From: an uncultured Tissierellia bacterium
GTDB taxonomy: Bacteria; Bacillota; Clostridia; Tissierellales; Peptoniphilaceae
Direction of reading: 5' to 3'
Length of the DNA: 10,404 nt
Assembly: GCA_902488465.1 (NCBI GenBank)
Contig: CABTWE010000017.1
Span: 1-10,404 of the forward strand
Of the stretch, positions 1-6,125 are shown piece by piece. Made by a program: the position numbers and the translations under genes. The notes beneath the pieces were generated by a model, which worked only from the letters and a program-made list of their open reading frames with translations, ran no database searches and was not told where the DNA came from. Numbering within the stretch: position 1 is the stretch's first letter; the number at the start of each line of letters is the position of its first letter.

Positions 1-1
1 A

Positions 2-125
2 ATTTGCGAGGAATTTTCGATGAGAAACGCTTAGATGAAAAATTTTAGGAGTGAGGCATATTGCAAAATATGTCGCAACGACTAAAATTTTGAATCAAGT
101 GTTTATCGCGAAAAGGCCCGCAAAT
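2..125 (+). repeat. Hairpin repeat, copy 1 (full length)
   Basis: This 124-bp unit is bounded by ATTTGCG (2-8) and CGCAAAT (119-125), which are inverted repeats of each other. Inside are nested complementary arms: TTTTCG 14-19 with CGAAAA 109-114, AT 20-21 with AT 105-106, AAACGCTT 25-32 with AAGTGTTT 97-104 (one G-T wobble), GAT 34-36 with ATC 94-96, a GA/GA internal loop, and AAAATTTTAG 39-48 with CTAAAATTTT 82-91 (perfect). The apex holds CATATT-GCAA-AATATG (57-72), a hairpin with a GNRA-type loop, and GTCG/CGAC (72-75/79-82). The same family recurs at 136-302 and, inverted, at 9913-10037. No credible coding frame is seen. It could be a structured RNA or a small non-autonomous mobile repeat; sequence alone does not decide. 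Confidence 0.85.
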
Positions 126-135
126 ATTCTCACCA

Positions 136-302
136 ATTTGCGAGGAATTTTCAATGAGAACCACTTAGATGAAAAATTTTAGGAGTGAGGTTTTTTGCGG
201 CAGGACATCGTTACGCCTTTCGTCGTAACGTATGCCAGCCGTTACGGTTACGTCTACAACGTCATACATCCTCAAGTATTTATCGCGAAAAGGCCCGCAA
301 AT
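136..302 (+). repeat. Hairpin repeat, copy 2 (chimeric middle)
   Basis: The left 55 bases (136-190) match copy 1 with three differences, and the right 31 bases (272-302) match with one. The middle (191-271) is unrelated to copy 1 and about twice as long. It carries CGTTACG 209-215, CGTAACG 224-230, CGTTACG 240-246 and GTTACG 247-252, so two mutually exclusive small hairpins are possible. The end repeats ATTTGCG 136-142 and CGCAAAT 296-302 remain. TTTTC 148-152 can pair with GAAAA 287-291, and ACTT 163-166 with AAGT 274-277, but the left arm AAAATTTTAG has lost its partner. Only 10 bp separate it from copy 1. Confidence 0.8.
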
Positions 303-317
303 TTAGGCTTGTTATAT

Positions 318-346
318 TTGAGTTGCTAATTTTTTTGTGGTAAGAT
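318..346 (+). promoter_or_regulatory. Candidate promoter of the MATE gene
   Basis: A -35-like TTGAGT (318-323) is followed after 17 bases by TAAGAT (341-346), which has an upstream TGG extended element. Transcription would start near 352-353, right at the ribosome site TAAGGGGGT (352-360). It lies 16 bp beyond the right end of repeat copy 2. The match is moderate and is prediction only. Confidence 0.45.
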
Positions 347-351
347 ATATT

Positions 352-360
352 TAAGGGGGT
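352..360 (+). promoter_or_regulatory. Ribosome binding site deciding an ATT start
   Basis: TAAGGGGGT matches the anti-Shine-Dalgarno complement TAAGGAGGT at eight of nine bases, and the ninth can form a G-U pair. It sits 7 bases before the ATT at 367 but about 60 bases before the first ATG at 421. The only GGAG near 421 (415-418) is too close to serve that ATG. This supports initiation at the ATT. Confidence 0.65.
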
Positions 361-366
361 TTTATT

Positions 367-1713
367 ATTTCCAGTTTATCAAAGAAGTTCTTCAGATTCG
401 TTATTCCGTCGATTGGAGCAATGGTTGTTTTTTCGCTCTATTCAATGGTTGACGGCTTTTTTGTAGCTAAATATGTCGGTGAAAAAGCACTTTCTGCTGT
501 AAATATTACAATGCCTTTTATAAATCTCGTGTTTGCGATCGGCATTATTGCAGCCGTCGGAAGCCAAACGCTTTGTGGCGTTTTTATCGGAAAAAAAGAC
601 TATTTAAAAGCAAACAAAATCTTTAGTTTTAATATAATGACCGTTTCAATCCTGTCACTTATTTTAACAGTTTTATTTTATATTTTCAGAGAAAAAATTG
701 CTGTTTTTCTTGGAGCGACCGGTGAGCTTTTCCCGTATGTAATGGATTATTTCGGTAATATTATTTACTTTGTTCCATTTTTTATGATTTCATATAATAT
801 GGAAATTCTCGTTAAAGTCGACGGTTTTCCAAGGCTTGCAATGAAAACAGTTTTAACATGCGGCATTTCAAATGTCGCACTCGATTATCTTCTCGTCGGT
901 GTTCTCGGTTGGGGCATCAAGGGTGCAGCGATTGCAACCGGCATTTCTCAACTGATTTCAACTATTGTTTATCTGATTCACTTCACAGTCGGCAAATCAA
1001 ACTTGGAATTCGTTGAGGTTAAATTCAATTTCGAAACTTTAAAGAATATTTTCGTTCTCGGCATCGGAGATTTTGTTTCCGAAGTCGGCGTCGGTGTAAT
1101 TATATTTTTATATAATTTATTTATCATAAAGTTTTTAGGAACAGATGAGATTGCAACATTCACAGTAATATCCTATTTAAACCAATTGGTGCTAATGGTG
1201 TTTTCAGGTATTACACAGGGCATTCAACCACTTTTAAGTTATTATTACGGTCAAAAGGATTTCAAGTCATGCAAGAAGATTTTTAAAAAAGCACTTGTCA
1301 CGGTCATGGCAACTGCGATAATTTTCTTTTTGATTTTCCATCTTTATTCGAACAATATTTTCGGACTTTTCCTCGGTGAACATCCTGAACACATAAGCTA
1401 TTCAGTGACGGCGATGATGAAGTTTACCTATTCGTTCTTTATTGCGGGATTCAATGTTTTAATCGCTGCAATTTGCGTTTCGTTTATAATGCCTAAATAT
1501 TCTATTCTAATAAATGTTTTCCGCTCGATTCTTTTTATTGCACTCGCACTTTTTGTAACGACGAAAATCAATCCGGAATATATTTGGTTCTCATCGCTCA
1601 TTTCCGAAGCACTGACATTTGTTTTCGCAATGATTTTTTATGTAAGTTTGCGTACGAGAAATCGACTCATCGCAAAAAAGCTTCAAAAACAAAAACAACC
1701 GGGGCAAATTTAG
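367..1713 (+). CDS. MATE-family multidrug/cation antiporter, probable ATT start
   Basis: A polytopic inner-membrane protein of the MATE family, which exports drugs or metabolites in exchange for Na+ or H+. The 448-residue length is normal for the family, and about twelve hydrophobic segments run through it. Family features include the first-helix region with YSMVDGFFVAKYVGE (about residues 25-39) and the mid-protein repeat with GIGDFVSEVG and the ITQGIQPLLSYYYGQ stretch. The first ATG in frame (421) would remove SLSKKFFRFVIPSIGA, which reads as the conserved family N-terminus. The open frame begins at 355, after the stop at 352-354, and contains no ATG, GTG or TTG before 421. ATT at 367, or less likely 364, is therefore the best start. 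Alternatively the start codon was mutated and the gene is impaired. The substrate cannot be told from sequence. The gene ends inside a hairpin shared with its convergent neighbour. Confidence 0.88.
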   Translation: MSSLSKKFFRFVIPSIGAMVVFSLYSMVDGFFVAKYVGEKALSAVNITMPFINLVFAIGIIAAVGSQTLCGVFIGKKDYLKANKIFSFNIMTVSILSLILTVLFYIFREKIAVFLGATGELFPYVMDYFGNIIYFVPFFMISYNMEILVKVDGFPRLAMKTVLTCGISNVALDYLLVGVLGWGIKGAAIATGISQLISTIVYLIHFTVGKSNLEFVEVKFNFETLKNIFVLGIGDFVSEVGVGVIIFLYNLFIIKFLGTDEIATFTVISYLNQLVLMVFSGITQGIQPLLSYYYGQKDFKSCKKIFKKALVTVMATAIIFFLIFHLYSNNIFGLFLGEHPEHISYSVTAMMKFTYSFFIAGFNVLIAAICVSFIMPKYSILINVFRSILFIALALFVTTKINPEYIWFSSLISEALTFVFAMIFYVSLRTRNRLIAKKLQKQKQPGQI

Positions 1714-1724
1714 CTCCGGTTGTT
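1694..1724. terminator. Bidirectional terminator shared by convergent genes
   Basis: The arms AACAACCGGGGC (1694-1705) and GCTCCGGTTGTT (1713-1724) form a 12-bp stem with one G-T pair and a 7-base loop. Read leftward, it is followed by a T-rich run (TTTTTGTTTTTTG), which makes it a good intrinsic terminator for the radical SAM gene. Read rightward, the following stretch ATTCTTTAT is only weakly T-rich. The stem overlaps the last codons and stop of the MATE gene and touches the stop codon of the radical SAM gene. Confidence 0.8.
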
Positions 1725-2628
1725 ATTCTTTATCCCATATTTTCCATTTTTTCATTTCATTTTTCACGAGTGATTTTTCGTCGTTTGAGTCACAATAGTC
1801 CCTAAGTTTTCTTAAAAAAATTTCTTTTCCTTCAGGAAATTTCGCCTGTAGTGGAATCGGATTCGTCTTGTGCGTAGCTTTAATTATTGTGTCCATATTT
1901 AGATTTTCAATTATATAAATTTCTTCTTCCAAAATTTCCTTGACGCTCATTCGAATAAAACTTTTATTTCTTACATAATCTTTGAGCGGTGCACGTTTAA
2001 AAATGACAGTAGTTACAAACACAACCTCGAACGGATGTATCTCGTTTAAAAGTTTCGCAGTTTCGCGTCTGTGACTCATGGTCATATATCTCCCACCGAG
2101 CCCCAACATAAAATATGCGGAATATTTTATTCCAAGTCGGTCGAGCTTTCTTGTCGCAAGGATGCTGTCGTGTGCCGTATGTCCTTTTTTGTGAAACGCC
2201 AGTACTTCGTCGGAGCCGCTTTCGAGTCCAAGACACAGTCTGTCCATGCCGAGCTCTTTTAGTTTCAAAAGCTCCTCGTCGCTTTTTCTTAAAACATCGG
2301 TCGCACGTGCGAACATCGAAATATATTCCACTTCAAAATATTTGTGAATAAGTTTAAACACGGATATTAAATGATCCGTTGAAACACAAAGCGGATTGCC
2401 CTCAAGTAAAGTGAACCTTTTCGGCATGCGATTATTTTTTTGAAGCTCTGTCTTTCTTTCAATCAAAAAATTTTCGACCTCGTCGAGTTTGAAGATGTGA
2501 AATTTCTGCTTATAGTTCAGATCGCAATAAATGCATTTCTTGAATGAGCAACCGGCGGTCACCGGTACCATTTCGTTGTGCATTTCAGGCATCGGCGTGT
2601 ACATATATTTCGGATAAAACTTGTCCAC
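1723..2628 (-). CDS. Radical SAM family protein, function unknown
   Basis: A 301-residue cytosolic enzyme expected to bind a [4Fe-4S] cluster and cleave S-adenosylmethionine to start radical chemistry. The cluster motif is C27-x4-C32-x2-C35 (GCSFKKCIYC), one residue longer between the first two cysteines than the canonical CX3CX2C. From memory, this spacing also occurs in a subset of radical SAM proteins with GCS..(K/R)C.FC signatures. A second family signature, LCLGLESGSDEVL (about residues 132-144), resembles the mid-barrel SAM-binding region. A GNPL motif lies near residue 77. The start is GTG (2626-2628), preceded by AAAGGAGTGA at 2633-2642. The barrel is complete and there is no obvious extra cluster domain. 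It stands alone between a terminator and a convergent gene, so context gives no substrate. Confidence 0.88.
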   Translation of the reverse strand: MDKFYPKYMYTPMPEMHNEMVPVTAGCSFKKCIYCDLNYKQKFHIFKLDEVENFLIERKTELQKNNRMPKRFTLLEGNPLCVSTDHLISVFKLIHKYFEVEYISMFARATDVLRKSDEELLKLKELGMDRLCLGLESGSDEVLAFHKKGHTAHDSILATRKLDRLGIKYSAYFMLGLGGRYMTMSHRRETAKLLNEIHPFEVVFVTTVIFKRAPLKDYVRNKSFIRMSVKEILEEEIYIIENLNMDTIIKATHKTNPIPLQAKFPEGKEIFLRKLRDYCDSNDEKSLVKNEMKKWKIWDKE

Positions 2629-2632
2629 AAAA

Positions 2633-2654
2633 TCACTCCTTTGATTATATTATA
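2633..2654 (-). promoter_or_regulatory. Candidate -10 box and RBS of the radical SAM gene
   Basis: On the minus strand a consensus TATAAT lies at 2649-2654, with no good -35 (only T-rich bases at about 2672-2678). The ribosome site AAAGGAGTGA lies at 2633-2642, just before the GTG start. Transcription from this box would give a leader of only about 15 bases. The upstream operon terminates at 2674-2707, so a separate promoter is needed here. Confidence 0.45.
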
Positions 2655-2673
2655 ACACAAAGGCAAAAATTAT

Positions 2674-2707
2674 AAAAAAATATCTATGAGATTTCTCCCA
2701 TAGATAT
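2674..2707 (-). terminator. Intrinsic terminator of the ung-tmk-ricT operon
   Basis: On the minus strand the arms ATATCTATG (2707-2699) and CATAGATAT (2688-2680) form a perfect 9-bp stem. They are followed directly by a run of seven T (A residues at 2674-2680 on the plus strand). The hairpin begins 5 bases after the stop codon of the DUF4298 gene, making it the likely end of the whole leftward operon. Confidence 0.85.
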
Positions 2708-2712
2708 CTAAA

Positions 2713-3039
2713 CTATTCTTCGCCTCCAGGATTTGTGTGTTCTTGAAGCATCATATTGGCAAGCTGTATCAATCGAACAGCTGTTTGAAATTGTTCTCCT
2801 ATAACATCGTATGCCCCATCTTCAGAAAGGATTCCTGCTGAAATATCTTCCGGCAATTCTCCGTTATTCAACGCTTCAAAATCATCAAACCAAGCTTCCG
2901 AACTATAATATGCACTAAACTTCGCATAGTCCTTTTGATGTGCTTCAAGCTTGTCCAAAACTTTATTCACTTCCTCGAGAAGTGCTTCATGATCATTCAT
3001 GATTTTTTCCATTTTTTCAATATTTTTAATTCTATCCAT
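2713..3039 (-). CDS. DUF4298 family protein
   Basis: A small, soluble, acidic protein of 108 residues. The N-terminal half (residues 3-45) is strongly heptad-like with alternating K/E and leucines, suggesting a coiled coil. It is followed by the YYSSEAWFDDFEALNNGELPEDISAGILSEDGAYDVI region, whose pattern (x-W-x-x-D-F/Y-E, GELP.D...G.LSED..Y) I recognise as DUF4298. No biochemical function is known to me for this family. It has a strong ribosome site (GAGGAGG, 6 bases before ATG) and lies 18 bp downstream of ricT as the last gene of the operon. In Bacillus subtilis the gene after ricT is yabA, which encodes a replication-initiation regulator with a coiled coil. This protein lacks the zinc-binding C-terminus of YabA, so equivalence should not be assumed. 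Confidence 0.8.
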   Translation of the reverse strand: MDRIKNIEKMEKIMNDHEALLEEVNKVLDKLEAHQKDYAKFSAYYSSEAWFDDFEALNNGELPEDISAGILSEDGAYDVIGEQFQTAVRLIQLANMMLQEHTNPGGEE

Positions 3040-3057
3040 TTTTCCTCCTCATAAAAG

Positions 3058-4302
3058 CTAGAGTGAATCGTCACCCTCATTTTTAATTTGCTTGTCCTTC
3101 GCCCTTTTTTCACGGTCAATTAGTCGCTTACTGCGTCTATCTTCACTTTGGTCACGACGATTATCCTTTTTGTATGAACCTCTTTTATTTTCGAAGCTTC
3201 TATTGTTATCTCTAGGTCCATCTTTTTTTCTATCTTCATTCGGCTTGAACGGTTTCTTTTTAAACGGCTTTTTATCCTTCGAATCTTTATTGTTCCATTT
3301 TTTATTCTTATCGAACTTTTGCTTTTTATTCTCAGGTTTTTTGTCAGACTCTTCGTCTTCGAGACTTTCAGTAAAATCTTCTTCAACGACTATTTCGCCA
3401 AACTCTTCCTCTTCATTTTTTAGTTCTTCGGCTTCATCGATCTTGTCCACCTTTTTAAGAGGACAATTACAGCCATTCTTTTGATTCGGTGCTTTTTGTT
3501 CATATATTTCATCTGAAAGTTTAAAAACTGATTGTGAATAACTTCCATCTTCACTTTCAAGTGAAACTGTAATCTCATCTGTCAAAACATTTACATATAT
3601 AACAGTTCCCGGACCCTTCGGAGTCATAACTCTAGAACGAATCTTCGGCATTTCAGAAATTCTCTCTTGGTAAAATTCCTGTTCATAGTTTAAACAACAA
3701 AGAAGCCTTCCGCACATTCCGCTGATTCTCGAAGGAGTCAGTGCAATATTTTGGTCTTTCGCCATTTTAATTGTAACATTGTTAAAGTTCGACATCCAAC
3801 TTTTGCAACAAAGTTCGCGACCACATTGACCGATTCCGCCCAAAATTTTTGCTTCATCGCGAACCCCGATTTGTCTAAGTTCAATTCTCGTTTTATAAAG
3901 ATACGCAAGATCTTTTACAAGCTCCCTAAAGTCGACTCTATCGTCGGCTGTAAAGTAAAATAGCAGCTTGTGATTATCAAATGTATAATTGCAATCCGTT
4001 AGCTTCATCGGTAGTTCGTGTTTTTTTATAAGCTCTTTACACTCTTCAAAAGCCTCGGTTGCCTTGATGACATTTTCTCTGTATCTTTCCTTGTCCTCTT
4101 CGGTTGCAACCCGAATTACCGGTTTTAAATTAATAGTTTCTTCCCCATCCGGCACTTCAGTTGTCATTTTCGCACAAAAACCCATTTCTTTTCCGCGAAT
4201 TGTCTCGACAATAACTGCATCGCCAAGCTTTATATCATAATCACAGCTATCAAAAGTGTAAATTTTTCCAGCCTGTCTGAATCTTATTCCAACTACATTC
4301 AT
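3058..4302 (-). CDS. ricT: RicT (YaaT), PSP1-domain Fe-S protein with long charged tail
   Basis: A homologue of Bacillus YaaT/RicT, which joins RicA and RicF in a complex carrying [4Fe-4S] clusters and stimulates RNase Y-dependent mRNA processing. The PSP1 core covers about residues 1-270. The two cysteine clusters are complete: C160-x4-C165-C166 (IGQCGRELCC) and C197-x4-C202-C203 (SGMCGRLLCC). After residue 275 comes a low-complexity tail to residue 414. An acidic part (about 287-323) is followed by a lysine/arginine/asparagine-rich part (about 321-407), predicted disordered. The Bacillus protein is about 275 residues, so the tail is an extension. The ATG start has a near-perfect ribosome site AAGGAGGTGA 6 bases upstream. 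The gene lies 31 bp after holB. The tail could bind RNA or RNase Y, but that is inference. Confidence 0.92.
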   Translation of the reverse strand: MNVVGIRFRQAGKIYTFDSCDYDIKLGDAVIVETIRGKEMGFCAKMTTEVPDGEETINLKPVIRVATEEDKERYRENVIKATEAFEECKELIKKHELPMKLTDCNYTFDNHKLLFYFTADDRVDFRELVKDLAYLYKTRIELRQIGVRDEAKILGGIGQCGRELCCKSWMSNFNNVTIKMAKDQNIALTPSRISGMCGRLLCCLNYEQEFYQERISEMPKIRSRVMTPKGPGTVIYVNVLTDEITVSLESEDGSYSQSVFKLSDEIYEQKAPNQKNGCNCPLKKVDKIDEAEELKNEEEEFGEIVVEEDFTESLEDEESDKKPENKKQKFDKNKKWNNKDSKDKKPFKKKPFKPNEDRKKDGPRDNNRSFENKRGSYKKDNRRDQSEDRRSKRLIDREKRAKDKQIKNEGDDSL

Positions 4303-4330
4303 TTGTTCACCTCCTTCAATTTATTTGTAA

Positions 4331-4357
4331 CTTCTAGAAAAGTAAATTTGCTAGAAG
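4331..4357 (-). promoter_or_regulatory. Hairpin spanning the holB stop codon
   Basis: CTTCTAG (4331-4337) and CTAGAAG (4351-4357) are perfect inverted 7-mers around a 13-base loop. In mRNA the stem would contain the holB stop codon and sit just before the strong ricT ribosome site. There is no T-run after it, so it is not a convincing terminator. It could be an RNA-processing or stability element, or chance. Confidence 0.35.
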
Positions 4358-5188
4358 CAGTTTTTTGTTGTAATTTCCGGCATACAGTTTCGCAGTCTTA
4401 TCGAGTCGTCTCGATTTTTCAATCAAATAATCAATAGAAAAATCATAATGTTCATTCAAATATTTTGAAAGAGCAAGTTTCGGCTCACCACCACTTCTTT
4501 CAAGAATCATGTCGGATAATATTTTTTGTGTATACTCAGTATATATTATTAGATTTACATAAGAGATTTCTTTCCCCTCGAGAAATGCGTCACCTGTTGA
4601 AAGAATTACATTTTTTGCAAAGGCATTCATCACCTTTGTGTCAGCATGAATAAACGAATCTGCTTTCTTTGCACTTCCGTCTGCAACCGAAAGAATTTCT
4701 TCGGTAATATTCGGAAAAATTTCTCGCATTTCTTCATCTTTCAAATCCTGAAAGCGAATATTTGTAACACGACTTCTTATTGTCGGAAGAAGTTCTTCAA
4801 AATCTTTTGTGATCAAAATAATAAACTCACCTTTAGGCGGTTCTTCGAGAATTTTCAGAAGTGCATTTTGTGCATTTTTATTCATATTTTCTGCATTATC
4901 AATGAGAACAGCTTTTTTCCCGCCCAAATAACTTTTGATTCCCGAAAAATTTATAAGTGCACGAATATCATCCGCTTTTATCATTTCATCCTCTTTTTCA
5001 ATAAGAAACAAATCCGGATTCTTTCTTATATCATCAGACTCTGAAATTCCCAAGAGTTCTCTTAAAAAAGAAAGAGCCACAAGTTTTTTCCCTGTGCCCT
5101 CTTTCCCACTAAACGAAAGGGAGAGGCCGTCCCTAGACAGAAGCCCCGAAAGCTCCTCCCTTTCTCTTTTATGACCGACAATCGCCAT
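4334..5188 (-). CDS. holB: DNA polymerase III delta-prime subunit (HolB)
   Basis: A 284-residue AAA+ protein, the delta-prime part of the clamp loader that places the beta clamp on DNA. Visible motifs are Walker A GKEGTGKK (residues 28-35), a Walker B-like VLIDNAE (94-100), the conserved NALLKILEEPP (108-118) and the sensor/arginine-finger-like TIRSRV (136-141). The usual delta-prime signature there is SRC; here it is SRV. The zinc-binding cysteines found in many delta-prime and tau proteins are absent. The protein is shorter than the roughly 330 residues typical of the family, with a compact C-terminal collar domain. Its ATG overlaps the stop of darA by one base (TAATG) and no strong ribosome site precedes it, suggesting translational coupling. 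Confidence 0.92.
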   Translation of the reverse strand: MAIVGHKREREELSGLLSRDGLSLSFSGKEGTGKKLVALSFLRELLGISESDDIRKNPDLFLIEKEDEMIKADDIRALINFSGIKSYLGGKKAVLIDNAENMNKNAQNALLKILEEPPKGEFIILITKDFEELLPTIRSRVTNIRFQDLKDEEMREIFPNITEEILSVADGSAKKADSFIHADTKVMNAFAKNVILSTGDAFLEGKEISYVNLIIYTEYTQKILSDMILERSGGEPKLALSKYLNEHYDFSIDYLIEKSRRLDKTAKLYAGNYNKKLLLANLLF

Positions 5189-5514
5189 TAAATTCTTACA
5201 AATTGTTCAACATCAACTACGAAAACAGTAGCACCGCCAACTTTTACTTCAAGCGGATATGGGATGAATGCATCTCCCGGCATCGTCACAGTTAAAAGCG
5301 ATGTTGTAATTTCTCTTTGTTTACAATTCTTTTCTATTATGGAAAGAACTTCATCTTTCTCATCGTCTTCAACACCTATTAAAAGTGTTGTATTTCCTGC
5401 TTTTAAAAATCCTCCGCTTGTTGAAAGACGTGTCAATCTGAATTTTTTCTCTGTAAGTTCATCTACCAACGGATTTACATCGGCATCTTGAACGATAGCA
5501 ACTAATAATTTCAT
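5188..5514 (-). CDS. darA: Cyclic-di-AMP receptor DarA (PstA/YaaQ), PII-like
   Basis: A 108-residue PII-like trimer-forming protein that binds the second messenger c-di-AMP. The length equals the family norm. The signature STSGGFLKAGNTTLLIGV lies at residues 31-48, and the conserved C-terminal segment YPLEVKVGGATVFVVDVEQF is complete. The start ATG is well placed after AAAGGAGGAAT, which lies within the last codons of tmk, two bases after the tmk stop. Its place between tmk and holB is the same as in Bacillus, where yaaR follows; no yaaR is seen here. The downstream target of DarA is not established. Confidence 0.95.
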   Translation of the reverse strand: MKLLVAIVQDADVNPLVDELTEKKFRLTRLSTSGGFLKAGNTTLLIGVEDDEKDEVLSIIEKNCKQREITTSLLTVTMPGDAFIPYPLEVKVGGATVFVVDVEQFVRI

Positions 5515-5516
5515 GC

Positions 5517-6125
5517 TTATTCCTCCTTTATTAAGTCCAAAATATATTTTCTAACTTCTTCTAGCACTTTGTCTCTGTTCATAGCTGCGTTCACAACCTT
5601 TGAATTACGACCTCTTGAGAGTTTCTCATAACCTCTGAAAACAGCATGGTGGAAACTTTCATTTCTCATTTCCAATCTGTCAAAACCTCTCTCTCTTTCG
5701 ATTCGTCTTAGACCTTCTTTAAAGTCTAACATTAAATAAATCGTTAAGTCAGGTCTATAGCCATGAAGACAAAAGTCGTTTAAATCTTCAACCCTCTCCA
5801 TACCAAGTGCAAGTCCTCCACCTTGATATGCAATGCTTGACGGAAGAAATCTGTCTGCGATTATCAAATCATATTTCGGCAAATCCTTTTTGAGCATCGA
5901 GTAGTTTTCACACCTCATCGCCGCAAATAGTAGTGCTTCCGTTTCCGGTTCTATGACCGTGTCATTATCAAGCAATATATTTCTTATTTTTTCTCCAACA
6001 TAACTTCCGCCCGGTTCTCTGAAATATTTAACCTTCAAATCCTTCGGCAAAGTTTCCTTTAGACCATTTATGACGGTTGACTTGCCTGTGCCGTCCGGTC
6101 CTTCTATTACTATAAATTTACCCAT
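5517..6125 (-). CDS. tmk: Thymidylate kinase
   Basis: A 202-residue cytosolic kinase converting dTMP to dTDP with ATP, needed for dTTP supply. Motifs: P-loop GPDGTGKST (9-17), REPGG (36-40) for the substrate phosphate, the DR pair in ADRFLPSSIAYQGGG (90-104), and the lid region RIERERGFDR (141-150). Tmk proteins usually have DRY where this has DRF. The gene is full length. Its ATG overlaps the stop codon of the SLH gene (TAATG) and lacks a clear ribosome site, so it probably depends on translation of the upstream gene. Confidence 0.95.
   Translation of the reverse strand: MGKFIVIEGPDGTGKSTVINGLKETLPKDLKVKYFREPGGSYVGEKIRNILLDNDTVIEPETEALLFAAMRCENYSMLKKDLPKYDLIIADRFLPSSIAYQGGGLALGMERVEDLNDFCLHGYRPDLTIYLMLDFKEGLRRIERERGFDRLEMRNESFHHAVFRGYEKLSRGRNSKVVNAAMNRDKVLEEVRKYILDLIKEE

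Noticed and set aside
2..302. CRISPR array
   Set aside because: Only two long, unequal repeats with internal dyads and a 10-bp gap; there are no short regular repeats with spacers and no cas genes.
421..1713. MATE gene beginning at the ATG at 421
   Set aside because: This would delete the conserved N-terminal KKFFRFVIPS region, and the only GGAG is two bases from the ATG; the strong ribosome site points to ATT at 367.
3092..3484. 130-codon plus-strand frame rich in Ser/Leu/Phe
   Set aside because: It is the complement of the lysine-rich RicT tail; its composition is explained by reading AAA/GAA-rich codons backwards, and it has no ribosome site.
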